A DNA stretch of 64,000 bases from Marinomonas phaeophyticola (GTDB lineage: Bacteria; Pseudomonadota; Gammaproteobacteria; Pseudomonadales; Marinomonadaceae). A program made the position numbers and the translations under genes. Where the stretch lies: contig NZ_JAPUBN010000019.1 in the NCBI RefSeq assembly GCF_026966905.1, positions 186,001 through 250,000 of the forward strand, in the 5' to 3' direction. Shown in pieces: positions 9,454-18,614 of the stretch; within the stretch, counting starts at the first letter, position 1, and every line of letters starts with the position of its first letter. Below the pieces are notes generated by a model. That model was not told the origin of the DNA, did not search any database, and saw nothing but the letters and a program-made list of their open reading frames with translations.

Positions 9454-10119
9454 TTATTTCTTTTTGATTGAAGCGGCTATATGGGAGTCTAAAGCTTGAT
9501 ATAGCTCATAGAGAATGCCTGCAGTAACACCCCAAATAGTAATATCTTGGTATTGAATTTCGAAGTAACCAGTATGAATATCGGACAGGTTTCTACGAGT
9601 AAATTTGTAATTGGTAGGAGTTAATAGGTAATCTAAGGGAACCCAGTGAGCTGACTCTACTTCATCAAGAGCCAACGTCATATCTTGTAAGGTGGTCACT
9701 TCCGCTATGATTGGTTTTACACAAAAGCCAGAAATGGTGAGATAATCACCCAGCTCACCAATTAATTGGAAACAATTTGGAGGTAATCCAACTTCCTCGT
9801 GGGTTTCTCTTAGTGCTGTTTGAATAAGGTCCGTATCAACGTCATCATATTGGCCACCAGGAAAAGCAATTTGTCCTGGATGATTTCGTAAGTGCTTGGC
9901 TCGTTGAGTAAGCAATATATGCAGATTGCCCTCGTGATCTTTCCAAATAGGAATAAGGACCGCAGCGGTTTTAAAGTCGAGTAAATTGGTTTCTGCATTG
10001 AGTTTAACGCCTGGATTAAGCATGATTTGGCTAGATTCATATAGATCTAAAGCAGATCGAATCTGCCCAATATCTGGAGATAATGGTGGAGAATTTAAAA
10101 ACTGCTTAACATCACTCAT
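9454..10119 (-). CDS. NUDIX hydrolase, probable CoA pyrophosphatase
   Basis: The 221-residue protein has the extended motif LLTQRAKHLRNHPGQIAFPGG, typical of the NudL/YeaB group of coenzyme A diphosphatases. It is followed by a NUDIX box with the REXXEEXGL core (RETHEEVGL, around residue 113). These enzymes hydrolyse CoA and related dinucleotides. The start ATG at 10119 lies three bases after the pabB stop codon, so translation is probably coupled to pabB. The pairing of pabB with a NUDIX gene is common in gammaproteobacteria. Confidence 0.88.
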   Translation of the reverse strand: MSDVKQFLNSPPLSPDIGQIRSALDLYESSQIMLNPGVKLNAETNLLDFKTAAVLIPIWKDHEGNLHILLTQRAKHLRNHPGQIAFPGGQYDDVDTDLIQTALRETHEEVGLPPNCFQLIGELGDYLTISGFCVKPIIAEVTTLQDMTLALDEVESAHWVPLDYLLTPTNYKFTRRNLSDIHTGYFEIQYQDITIWGVTAGILYELYQALDSHIAASIKKK

Positions 10120-10122
10120 ATT

Positions 10123-11529
10123 TCATTTACTTCTATGAAAGTTTTCTTCCAAAGTATGGGTTAATTTGCCTACTTTTGTGAAGGTTTCTTGATATTCTTC
10201 ATGGCTTATCGAATCTAATACTAAACCACCGCCAGCCCAGCAGTGAATATTATTTTGATCAACGACTAGAGTGCGAATGGTGATGCTTGAATCCATTTGA
10301 CCATTACTACTGAAATACGCAATAGAACCACAATAGGCCGATCTTGAATGAGGTTCAAGCTCATCTATAATTTCCATAGAGCGAATTTTCGGTGCTCCTG
10401 TAATAGAGCCTCCAGGAAAGCCATTTTTGAAAACGGTAAAATGCTCCTGGGCTGAGGAAATGCGCCCTGTAATAGTAGAGACTAGATGATGAACGTTGGC
10501 ATAGCTTTCAAGGGCAAAAAGCGTTGGTACTTTAATGCTGCCTGTAACACAACTACGACCCATATCATTCCTTAGCAGATCCACTATCATTAAATTTTCA
10601 GCGCGATCTTTCTCTGAGTCAAGCAGTTCTTGTGCCAGTTTATGGTCTTCGTCCTGAGAGCTTCCTCTTGGTCTAGTTCCTTTTATTGGCTTAGACTCCA
10701 CTTTTCCATTATTACATAAAAAGAAACGCTCAGGAGAGTGACTTAAGATGGCCTGATTGAGGCTAATATTTATGTAAGCCGAAAAGGGGGTAGGGCAACT
10801 TTTTCTAAGAGCTCTATAGGCCTCAAAATTGTCTCCATGACATTTTGCACTAAAGCGTTGCGCGAGGTTAACTTGATAACAGTCGCCTGCCCGAATATAG
10901 TGCTGTACATGATTGAATTTTTCGGTGTAAGTATCAGCAGACATGTTTGAAGAAAAGCGTGAGTTTAATGAAAATGGCATTTTAGAAACGTGTTTTCTAT
11001 TTGCTATTCGATCGAGTATGAATGACTCTGTTTCAGCATTACACCAAGGTGTTAGCATTAGCACAGTTTCCTTGGTTTCATGCAAGCTGATAATGGCCCA
11101 CCCATATAACCCTGCTAATATTTGAGGTATGGAAACATCTTGAATTGCGCTGCTCGGCAGCGTTTCTAAATAACGTCCGCTCTCATAAGAAAAATACCCC
11201 ATCACACCACCGGTAAAAGGCAATTTCGTCGCGGCTTTTTTTGCCCAAGACTCCTCGCAAACTAAATTGAGTAAGGTGTCTAACGTGTCAAACGGAGAAT
11301 CGCTTTTTTCAACTTGATAAAAAGGTGCATGTTTCCATGTTATTGAATGGGAGGATGCATCTGCATTTAAAGTGGCGAGCGGGTCCGCAACCAAAATATC
11401 AAAACGAGTATCAGCGAAATCCTTATGATTACTGTCTAGTAATATAGGTAATGGAAGATCGTTAAAACACTCGAAAAGCTCAAGTAATTCTTCTTGGTAA
11501 GGAAGATTTATCAGTCTAATGTCTGTCAT
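10123..11529 (-). CDS. pabB: Aminodeoxychorismate synthase component I
   Basis: PabB converts chorismate and ammonia to 4-amino-4-deoxychorismate for p-aminobenzoate and folate synthesis. The 468-residue length is normal. The C-terminal chorismate-binding domain shows PIKGTRPRG with K283, the lysine that separates PabB from anthranilate synthase (PIAGT). It also shows GGSITGAPKIRSMEIIDELE and the late AGGGLVLDS segment. The N-terminal half is the usual tryptophan-binding-like domain. It reads into the NUDIX gene downstream. The upstream neighbour at 11599 is divergent. Confidence 0.95.
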   Translation of the reverse strand: MTDIRLINLPYQEELLELFECFNDLPLPILLDSNHKDFADTRFDILVADPLATLNADASSHSITWKHAPFYQVEKSDSPFDTLDTLLNLVCEESWAKKAATKLPFTGGVMGYFSYESGRYLETLPSSAIQDVSIPQILAGLYGWAIISLHETKETVLMLTPWCNAETESFILDRIANRKHVSKMPFSLNSRFSSNMSADTYTEKFNHVQHYIRAGDCYQVNLAQRFSAKCHGDNFEAYRALRKSCPTPFSAYINISLNQAILSHSPERFFLCNNGKVESKPIKGTRPRGSSQDEDHKLAQELLDSEKDRAENLMIVDLLRNDMGRSCVTGSIKVPTLFALESYANVHHLVSTITGRISSAQEHFTVFKNGFPGGSITGAPKIRSMEIIDELEPHSRSAYCGSIAYFSSNGQMDSSITIRTLVVDQNNIHCWAGGGLVLDSISHEEYQETFTKVGKLTHTLEENFHRSK

Positions 11530-11598
11530 AATAAACCTAAGAAATGTAAAGCTCGGTATTGTATCGAGATAATTGGAATTCTCACAGGTATATTACAA

Positions 11599-12483
11599 GT
11601 GTCAGAAGTTTTTTTTATCAAATCAACAGTGACGCATTTAGCGTATCGTCTATATCATAACCCTCAGGCAAAACAAGGATCTTGTTTGCTGTTATTACAT
11701 GGTGCTGGTGTAGGAGGAGAGTTAACTTGGGAAGGCATGATTCCATATTTAACAAATTGGCAAACCATTCTTGTTCCTGATTTAAAGGGAATGGGAGAAA
11801 GTCGATCGCATTCGGGTGAAGAAGAAGCGTTTACGGCTAGGTCTTTAGCCGAAGATGTGGATCATTTACTTGATGACTTGAATTGGCTTGATTTTGATAT
11901 GGTTGGCTACTCTTTAGGTGGTTTGGTGATTCTGCTGTTAAATCAGATTAGAGTACAAAAAGGTCAGCCAAAAATCGAGAAAATAGCACTTTTAGAGCCC
12001 GCAACATTAGAGCGTGAAGATTTGTTAGAGCTGCAACAAGTACGCAATAAATACCGTGCCGCCTCCAGCACGATTCGTGAAACAGGTGATGTTGAATTAG
12101 GTATTGCAAATTTTATGGATGGTGTCTCACCTAACAGAAGAAAGCATCCTATTGCGGAAAAAACAACTCAAACGCGACTTGCCCATAGGCCCTTTGGTTT
12201 TGCATATGCATTAGATTGTGTGACAGATTTAGTGGATGATTTTGTAACTCAGCCTCATTTAAGAGGAGAATTATTAAAACACACCCAAAAGGTCTTGATT
12301 TTCTCCGGTGGCATAAGTCATGACTCTTTACGTGCACATTATGATGTGTTGCAAGAGCAATTGGATGGTTGGCAGCACTTTACGATTGCGGGTGCAGATC
12401 ACTCACTGCCCTTTCAAAAACCTAGGCAAATAGGTTACATCATAAATGAATGGTTTGCTCTGGACCGAAACGAAGGGGATTGA
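11599..12483 (+). CDS. Alpha/beta hydrolase
   Basis: This hydrolase (294 aa from the GTG at 11599) has an oxyanion-hole region LLLLHGAGVGG, a nucleophile elbow GYSLGG, an acid region near SGGISHD and a terminal GADHSLPF histidine. All are expected of the fold. The open frame extends upstream over the pabB start, but the region before 11599 has no hydrolase-like sequence. The GTG has AGG ten bases upstream. The substrate cannot be read. Esterase, C-C hydrolase or lysophospholipase roles all fit. Confidence 0.75.
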   Translation: MSEVFFIKSTVTHLAYRLYHNPQAKQGSCLLLLHGAGVGGELTWEGMIPYLTNWQTILVPDLKGMGESRSHSGEEEAFTARSLAEDVDHLLDDLNWLDFDMVGYSLGGLVILLLNQIRVQKGQPKIEKIALLEPATLEREDLLELQQVRNKYRAASSTIRETGDVELGIANFMDGVSPNRRKHPIAEKTTQTRLAHRPFGFAYALDCVTDLVDDFVTQPHLRGELLKHTQKVLIFSGGISHDSLRAHYDVLQEQLDGWQHFTIAGADHSLPFQKPRQIGYIINEWFALDRNEGD

Positions 12484-12647
12484 GGGATAATAAAACTCAG
12501 TGCAAGAGGATTGTTTTTTATCGCTTTTATTTTTCCTTAGTATAAAAGTGTAAAAAAAGTTTAAACTTGATTAAAGTTTGTTCTTTTTTGGTCGATAACT
12601 GATCATGCAGTACTGAATTTTATAGGGCTCTCAGCAAGGCGGCAGGT

Positions 12648-13967
12648 ATGTCTGACTTTTTTAAAACAGCTAGTGATTTAACGAAATCGTATCTACAAAG
12701 TGACTTTCAAAGAAAAGAAAGGGAAATTCAGTCACCTGTTAATCAAGCGTTTCGCTCTTCTGATAAATACGATCCAGCAAATCAAGGGGCTCGTGTTATG
12801 GGCGTTGTTCAAGAACGTCTATTTTCTTATGTTTCACGCTCGTCTACTTCTGAGAGTATTGCAACAACCGAAAAAACCAGTGAAGCCAGTAAGAATCAAG
12901 CGTCAAAAAATGATTTTTCACCGGAAGCAGTGAGTCGACGTATTATTGGTTTTGTTGGTAACTACATGGATAAATTACGTGAGGGTGGCGCAAGTGAAGA
13001 GAGATTAAAAACAGTATTTGAATCCGCTCAGTCAGCGGTTACCCAAGGCATTGAAGATGCAACAGAGAAGTTGTCTGGTCTAAACTGGTTAACCGATGAC
13101 GTGCATAACAATATTGAATCGACTCAAGCTCAGATTACTAAAGGATTTGAGACTCTTTCAAATCGTTTTTTTGAACCTGAGCCTTTACAAGAGATCGACT
13201 CTACCTCTAGTGGAGCCGTAATCGCTTCAGAAACTCAGTATCGGCAGACAAGTTCAACAGAAATTCAGATTGAAACACGTGATGGAGACAAAGTAAGTTT
13301 GTCGTTATCCGCTTTACAAGCCTATCAAAGTCAGGTGTCAGCTGCGACGGCCCAGAATGAGTCCGGAAGTGCAAGTAACGTATCACGTTACACAAGTAGT
13401 CAAAGTGAATTTGCCTTTGAATATTCTTTGAGTGGTGAGCTTGATGACGCAGAAAGAGAAGCCATTCAATCTTTAGTAACCGACCTTGCTGATGTCGCTG
13501 ATACTTTTTTTAGTGGCGATATGGCGTCAGCCTTTGAACAAGGGTTGAAGTTAGGTTATAACTCCAATGAACTTTCAGGTTTTGCTATGGAATTAAATTA
13601 CTCCGAATCAATGCGTCAATCTTCGGCGGCCGCTGCATATGGTCGAACGCAAGGAAATGCATTGGATAGCTTGGGTCAATCCGTCGTTAAACCGTTGGCA
13701 GAATATAATCAACAGTTGAGTGAGATTTCTGAAAAAATAACGGCTCAATTTGAAAATATGAGAGAAGTAGCCAGTAAAACATTAGCTAGAATTTTTGAGA
13801 TGCGTTCTGAGTTAGAAGATAAGAAGGAGTATATGGCCGAATTTTTTGACTTTACAAATAGACTGTTCTCAAATGCGTTATCTAAAAATAGTGATATAAA
13901 CGATTCAAGCACGGCTTCGGAAAACGTGACAGATAATGGTACTCCTGAGAACAAGATAAATAGTTAA
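12648..13967 (+). CDS. DUF5610-like protein, function unknown
   Basis: The 439-residue hydrophilic protein has no signal peptide or membrane segment. Its start ATG at 12648 has an excellent AAGGCGGCAGG leader. Residues about 85-175 (FSPEAVSRRIIGFVGNYMDKL and following) resemble the DUF5610 domain of gammaproteobacterial surface or flagella-associated proteins. Ser/Thr/Gln-rich spacers surround it, and the C-terminal third is helical and probably coiled coil (about residues 345-410). The next genes encode pseudopilins, but no functional link can be read from the sequence. Confidence 0.65.
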   Translation: MSDFFKTASDLTKSYLQSDFQRKEREIQSPVNQAFRSSDKYDPANQGARVMGVVQERLFSYVSRSSTSESIATTEKTSEASKNQASKNDFSPEAVSRRIIGFVGNYMDKLREGGASEERLKTVFESAQSAVTQGIEDATEKLSGLNWLTDDVHNNIESTQAQITKGFETLSNRFFEPEPLQEIDSTSSGAVIASETQYRQTSSTEIQIETRDGDKVSLSLSALQAYQSQVSAATAQNESGSASNVSRYTSSQSEFAFEYSLSGELDDAEREAIQSLVTDLADVADTFFSGDMASAFEQGLKLGYNSNELSGFAMELNYSESMRQSSAAAAYGRTQGNALDSLGQSVVKPLAEYNQQLSEISEKITAQFENMREVASKTLARIFEMRSELEDKKEYMAEFFDFTNRLFSNALSKNSDINDSSTASENVTDNGTPENKINS

Positions 13968-14064
13968 TATCATAGTGATAGGCAATAAAAATAGTTAATA
14001 GGACTTTGAGCTATTTTTGTTGATAATTGAATGATTTTTATGTGAGAGACAAGGATGTTTCTTT

Positions 14065-14568
14065 ATGAATAAAACACTTGGTTTTTCTTTAATTGAAATA
14101 TTGATCGTCATTGCGGTGGTTTTAACGATAAGTCGTTTTGTCTCGACCTACCGAAATATGTTTCCTGCTCAAAATAATCAAAATGTCTTGTATCAAACTC
14201 AGCAAAGCCTAAGTTTGTGGCTTATTCGTGCAAGACAGCTTGCGGTAAACACTCAAAAAGAAGTGCAGTTATGTGGCGGCCATGGGTGTGATGGTGATTG
14301 GTCAGAAGGTGTTGCTATTTATGTCAGTAATACTTTACTAGATTCTCATTTGTTTGATATGGATGTGTCTATCGTCTGGAAAGGTTTTCCGGTTCATAAA
14401 ACTGACATCACATTTTTACCCAATGGTTTGTCAAGTTATCAAAATGGAACTTTTTATATTTGCCAGTCAGGACGTTATTGCTATATCCGTTTGAATCAAA
14501 GTGGACGCTTTTATTCCTCTCCGGTTTTTGAGGATGAGCAAAAAGCAGGGGAAGCGGTATTATGTTGA
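14065..14568 (+). CDS. GspH/FimT-like type IV pseudopilin
   Basis: The 167-residue protein begins with a class III signal, MNKTLG, followed by the cleavage site G|FSLIE and a hydrophobic helix ILIVIAVVLTI. The glutamate at mature position 5 is present. The rest is a small globular head with cysteines, as in GspH/FimT minor pilins. It is the first of four pseudopilin genes in tandem, an arrangement like ppdA-ppdB-ygdB-ppdC of Escherichia coli. Such minor pilins prime pilus assembly. The assembly ATPase and platform genes are not in this window. Confidence 0.85.
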   Translation: MNKTLGFSLIEILIVIAVVLTISRFVSTYRNMFPAQNNQNVLYQTQQSLSLWLIRARQLAVNTQKEVQLCGGHGCDGDWSEGVAIYVSNTLLDSHLFDMDVSIVWKGFPVHKTDITFLPNGLSSYQNGTFYICQSGRYCYIRLNQSGRFYSSPVFEDEQKAGEAVLC

Positions 14569-14915
14569 AAAAAACTTGTATATTTTATGTCGGTAGCCGA
14601 GGCTGGGTATTGCTTGAAGTAATGGGTAGTTGTCTCTTTTTAGGCGTTGTTTTAATGATTTCCCAAACACAAATTAAATCACAATGGGAAGCGATTAAAA
14701 GTGAGCAACAAGTTAATGAAAGGAGGCAAATGGCGGCTGAATTAGACATGATGAGATTCATGTTATATGACCCTAATTGGCTATTAGAGCTTGATTCGGA
14801 GTCCAATACTCGCATTCTTAAAAGCCACCCTTCACAGGGGGTGGTTAAAAAGCCTACCTGCAAGCATTGTTATGGCTCGAATTTAGAAGCATGGTTTAAA
14901 AGTCGTTTTTTATAG
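14562..14915 (+). CDS. Type IV pseudopilin, small
   Basis: The 117-residue product has a prepilin-type leader ending SRG|WVLLEV with a glutamate at mature position 5 and a hydrophobic helix GSCLFLGVVLMI. The ATG overlaps the end of the preceding gene by seven bases, so translation is coupled. The short head carries a CKHC cysteine pair near residue 100. I place it among the minor pilins of the PilV/PpdB type on its leader and position only. Confidence 0.75.
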   Translation: MLKKTCIFYVGSRGWVLLEVMGSCLFLGVVLMISQTQIKSQWEAIKSEQQVNERRQMAAELDMMRFMLYDPNWLLELDSESNTRILKSHPSQGVVKKPTCKHCYGSNLEAWFKSRFL

Positions 14916-14975
14916 CGTTATCTCTATCCCTATTTAAGTTTAGTAAGTGTAATGCAGTCACGCTAAAGGAGTAGC

Positions 14976-15896
14976 ATGAGAATACTGTCTAAAAGGAATT
15001 CATCTCAAACTGGCTGGGTGTTATTGGAAGTCATGATTAGTACCCTGATTATTATGCTTCTACTCACTTTTATGGTGCCTATTTTACATCAGGCCAAACA
15101 GCATAATGAGATTGTACAACAAAGGTTTCAAGCTCAATCTTGGATTGAAGGATTTAAAGATAATCTAAAGGCTCAATGGGAGAAGCTAGCTTGGTTCGGT
15201 TGTAACTCTCTTTCTGATATTACTATAGAAATTGGGCATTCGGATGCCGCGAACTTGCCTTCTCGAGTTCGGAATAAAGCCATACAAGGTAAAAGTGATT
15301 GGATGAAAGCAAGCCTGCTAGGTGAATGTCTGGATTTTCATACGATCGATAAGAATACGTTTACTTTCTCATCTGATTGTAAATGGAAGGCAAAACAGGA
15401 GATTGTATTTTCTCATTGTCTTGCACCAAGAACAGGTTGGGTTGATTCTGTATCTGGTGCAATGGTCAGTATTCAATTAAATGAAACCGTTGATGCAGCT
15501 CAAACATCAATGTCATCGAGTGGTCTTTTATTAAGCAAGCAAGAGTTTGTTTGGTATTTAGCACAAGGAAAGGGAGAACATATGTCTTTTTGGAGAGCGC
15601 CGTTATCTTCTGGAAACGCTTTAGAGCTTTGGAGTGGTATTAAACAGATAGCGATTTATCCTTTATTGGACCTTGATTTTGACGGTCGACTCGATGAGCT
15701 GTCAACTGAGTATGGAAAATACACAGCAAGCAGCCTTAAGGCCATTTGGGTTGAATCGCTTGTAGTTTATGAAAACTGTAAAACTAAGACTAATGAGCCC
15801 TTAATAAAGTATAAAAATTTCCGTGGAGATACATGGATATATAATGGACGCTGTGAATTCGTGGCAGACTTTATTGTGCCTTTGAGTGTTTTTTAA
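14976..15896 (+). CDS. PilW-like type IV pseudopilin
   Basis: At 306 residues this is the largest pilin-like protein of the set. The leader ends QTG|WVLLEV with a glutamate at mature position 5, followed by STLIIMLLLTFMVPI. A strong AAGGAG lies four bases before the ATG at 14976. The extended head with several cysteines fits the PilW/PpdB class of minor pilins. It is preceded by a 60-bp gap and followed by the fourth pseudopilin gene. Confidence 0.8.
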   Translation: MRILSKRNSSQTGWVLLEVMISTLIIMLLLTFMVPILHQAKQHNEIVQQRFQAQSWIEGFKDNLKAQWEKLAWFGCNSLSDITIEIGHSDAANLPSRVRNKAIQGKSDWMKASLLGECLDFHTIDKNTFTFSSDCKWKAKQEIVFSHCLAPRTGWVDSVSGAMVSIQLNETVDAAQTSMSSSGLLLSKQEFVWYLAQGKGEHMSFWRAPLSSGNALELWSGIKQIAIYPLLDLDFDGRLDELSTEYGKYTASSLKAIWVESLVVYENCKTKTNEPLIKYKNFRGDTWIYNGRCEFVADFIVPLSVF

Positions 15897-15917
15897 CAAG
15901 GAGGTTGCAGACTTGTT

Positions 15918-16433
15918 ATGATAATTACTCTAAATCAGTTTAGTATGTCGGAAGTCCGCCAAAGAGGTTTTGTCAGTTTGCCAATTTTGCTGCTGTCTTT
16001 TTCAATAGCGGGCATGACGATGATCTTTTATGAAAAAGTATCCGATTCAAAAAAATGGCAGGCGTTACAAGCACCAATGGTTGGTGAAAATGCCGTTTGG
16101 ACTCAATTTAGCGTAGCGCTTTTGTCTCAGATAGATACGAGCAAGGCTGTTTTAAGCTCTTGCAATGGATTTTGTCCTATTGACGAAAATACAAATTGGC
16201 CATATGAGTTTCAGATAAATCGTGACGTTAAGTTATTTTGGAATCTTGAGACTGTTGATTTCTTATCAACTACGCCGGATGAAGTAGTCTGGTATCGTGC
16301 TTGTGCTTACAAGCATTCTTCCTTATTGCCGAAAAACCTTATTGATGGGCAAAACCTAAAAAACATCCATTGTTGGTGGCTAAAAGAAAGAGCAAATCAA
16401 TATAACTTAATGAGCCATATTCATATACAGTGA
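15918..16433 (+). CDS. Atypical pseudopilin-like protein (YgdB/PilX position)
   Basis: The 171-residue product has a longer leader than its neighbours and a candidate cleavage site RQRG|FVSLP followed by a hydrophobic helix (ILLLSFSIAGMTMIFY). Unlike the other three it lacks glutamate at mature position 5. That is also the case for some PilX/YgdB-like and GspK-like tip pilins. AAGGAGG stands about 12 bases before the ATG. Its position matches ygdB-type genes in ppd clusters. The assignment is by leader and context. Confidence 0.65.
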   Translation: MIITLNQFSMSEVRQRGFVSLPILLLSFSIAGMTMIFYEKVSDSKKWQALQAPMVGENAVWTQFSVALLSQIDTSKAVLSSCNGFCPIDENTNWPYEFQINRDVKLFWNLETVDFLSTTPDEVVWYRACAYKHSSLLPKNLIDGQNLKNIHCWWLKERANQYNLMSHIHIQ

Positions 16434-16443
16434 GTAAGTTTTC

Positions 16444-16491
16444 TTTACCTCTAGAGCAGATTAAAATGATTTCATTTGGTCTAGAGGTAAA
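16444..16491. terminator. Palindrome at end of pseudopilin operon, probable terminator
   Basis: TTTACCTCTAGA (16444-16455) pairs perfectly with TCTAGAGGTAAA (16480-16491). The loop contains a second perfect stem AAATGA/TCATTT. There is no clean T-run after it, so it could be a bidirectional terminator or an mRNA 3'-end structure between the convergent pseudopilin and PP0621 genes. Confidence 0.55.
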
Positions 16492-16538
16492 AGGGATGGT
16501 TTTAAATGATCTTGAGATGATGAATTGGCTTGTTTATC

Positions 16539-16784
16539 TTATTTAAAGTGTTGGTTTTTATGTTCTATACTACAAAAGAAATGGTTTTTGGTGCCTTTTA
16601 TTGCGTGGTTTTTAGGTGTATAAATTTTGCAGTAGGCGCATTGAACCATGTCATCCTCTTGTTGCATTTTCGGTGACGTATCTGGTTTTGAGTTTGACTT
16701 TTGCTCAATAAAAACTTTGATATTGCGATATAACCACCAAAGAAATAAGAAAATAATAATAAAAACAATAAAACGGACAATCAT
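16539..16784 (-). CDS. PP0621 family protein (membrane-anchored zinc-finger-like)
   Basis: The 81-residue protein has one N-terminal membrane helix (IVRFIVFIIIFLFLWWLY) and a C-terminal cysteine motif CAYCKIYTPKNHAI ... FFCSIEH. This fits the small PP0621 family, which probably binds zinc. The start ATG at 16784 was chosen over an earlier one because TAAGG lies eight bases upstream. Its function is not known to me. It is divergent from nadE. Confidence 0.75.
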   Translation of the reverse strand: MIVRFIVFIIIFLFLWWLYRNIKVFIEQKSNSKPDTSPKMQQEDDMVQCAYCKIYTPKNHAIKGTKNHFFCSIEHKNQHFK

Positions 16785-16857
16785 ATACTTTACCTTAGTT
16801 GGGTAATTCCACGACAATAGCATTATATTTTAGCAGAGTTAACGAGATAGTAACCGT

Positions 16858-18504
16858 ATGACATTCAGAGTAGCAATGGCCCAGCTTGATATGCTGGTTG
16901 GCGATATTAAAGGTAATACTCAAAAAATAATAGACGCAGCGGAGCTTGCAAAGAAAGAGCACCAAGCTCGAGTTATTGTATTTCCTGAATTAACATTAAC
17001 CGGTTATCCACCAGAGGATCTGTTATTACGGCCGAGTTTAGAGCCACGTATTGAACAAGCGCTAGAGGTAATTCTATCAACAGTTCATGACATTTATGTT
17101 GTCATCGGTTATCCGCGTAGAGTCAATGGTGAATTATTCAATTCCGCAGGCGTGATTTATAACGGCTGCTTATTGGGTGAGTACGCCAAGCAAAAGCTTC
17201 CGAATTATCAAGTGTTTGATGATAAACGTTACTTTGTAGAAGGCTCTGATCCATTAGTTATTGATATGGATGGCGTTAAAGTAGGGTTGAGTATTTGTGA
17301 AGACATTTGGCACCCCGAACCTATTCAGTTGGCAAAAGATGCGGGGGCTGAACTGGTATTAAACTTGAATGCTTCTCCATTCCACATTGAAAAAATGGGT
17401 GAGCGTGAACAGTTATTGCATAAAAGAGCGGTTGAAACTCAATTGCCTATTGTCTATGTGAACTATATGGGTGCTCAGGACGAATTGGTTTATGAAGGCG
17501 GATCTTTTGTGGTCAATGGTCGCGGCCAGAAAATGATACAAGCGCCTTGGTATGAAAGCGGCTTATTTATGGCCGATTTTATTATTCATGATGATTTAGA
17601 TTCACCACTTGGACGCTTGCAGGTTTGTGAGGGAGAGGTTGCACCAGTACTTTCAACTGAAGCCAGTGTGTATCAGGCAATGGTTTTAGGGCTTAGGGAC
17701 TACATTGAGAAAAACCGCTTTAAAGGCATTGTTCTTGGGTTAAGTGGCGGTATTGATTCTGCACTTACGTTAGCGGTTGCTGTGGATGCCATTGGTGCCG
17801 ATCGAGTACAAGCGGTAATGATGCCTTATACCTATACATCTTCTATGAGTCTTGAAGATGCAGAAGAGGAAGCGAATTTACTTGGTGTTGAATACAGCGT
17901 ATTACCTATTGAGTCTATGGTGAAAGCGTTTACTGATATTCTCGCACCGGAATTTGAAGGTTATCCAAAAGATACAACAGAAGAAAACTTACAAGCTCGG
18001 ACTCGTGGCGTAACCTTAATGGCTATTTCTAATAAAAAGGGCTACATGGTTATCACTACGGGCAATAAAAGTGAGATGGCAGTGGGTTATGCCACCTTGT
18101 ATGGGGATATGGTTGGTGGCTATTCGGTTTTAAAAGATGTATTTAAAACATTAGTTTTTAAATTATGTCGCTACCGTAATACTTTAGGTTATGTCATTCC
18201 AGAGCGAGTGATTACGCGGCCACCCTCTGCAGAATTAGCGCCAGATCAAAAGGACGAGGATTCTTTACCAAGCTATGATATTTTAGATCAGATATTACAA
18301 ATGTATATTGAACAGGATCTGAGTGCAGAAGCCATCATTGAAAGTCAGCAGTTCGACCGTGAGACAGTTTATAGGGTACTAAGGCTGGTGGATATTAATG
18401 AATACAAACGACGTCAGGCACCAACGGGCGTTAGAATAACAGCACGAGGGTTTGGGAGAGATCGTCGTTATCCAATGACCAATGGCTGGCACATTGGCGA
18501 ATAG
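16858..18504 (+). CDS. nadE: Glutamine-dependent NAD+ synthetase
   Basis: The enzyme amidates nicotinate adenine dinucleotide to NAD+, taking ammonia from glutamine. The 548-residue protein has an N-terminal nitrilase-type amidase domain with the triad E44, K113 and C147 (LSICEDIWH). The C-terminal synthetase domain has the ATP-pyrophosphatase loop SGGIDS at 296-301. Both halves are complete. A terminator hairpin follows at 18530-18564. Confidence 0.96.
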   Translation: MTFRVAMAQLDMLVGDIKGNTQKIIDAAELAKKEHQARVIVFPELTLTGYPPEDLLLRPSLEPRIEQALEVILSTVHDIYVVIGYPRRVNGELFNSAGVIYNGCLLGEYAKQKLPNYQVFDDKRYFVEGSDPLVIDMDGVKVGLSICEDIWHPEPIQLAKDAGAELVLNLNASPFHIEKMGEREQLLHKRAVETQLPIVYVNYMGAQDELVYEGGSFVVNGRGQKMIQAPWYESGLFMADFIIHDDLDSPLGRLQVCEGEVAPVLSTEASVYQAMVLGLRDYIEKNRFKGIVLGLSGGIDSALTLAVAVDAIGADRVQAVMMPYTYTSSMSLEDAEEEANLLGVEYSVLPIESMVKAFTDILAPEFEGYPKDTTEENLQARTRGVTLMAISNKKGYMVITTGNKSEMAVGYATLYGDMVGGYSVLKDVFKTLVFKLCRYRNTLGYVIPERVITRPPSAELAPDQKDEDSLPSYDILDQILQMYIEQDLSAEAIIESQQFDRETVYRVLRLVDINEYKRRQAPTGVRITARGFGRDRRYPMTNGWHIGE

Positions 18505-18529
18505 TGAAACGATCGCACTGTGAATGTAG

Positions 18530-18564
18530 AGCGCATGATATCTTAGGGGATAGCATGCGCTTTT
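18530..18564 (+). terminator. Terminator after nadE
   Basis: AGCGCATG (18530-18537) pairs with CATGCGCT (18554-18561), extended inside the loop by TATC/GATA, and is followed by TTTT. It separates nadE from murI. Confidence 0.7.
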
Positions 18565-18614
18565 ACGAACTATCATAAAACAGAGTGAATACTATTCTAG
18601 GACGATGAATTATT

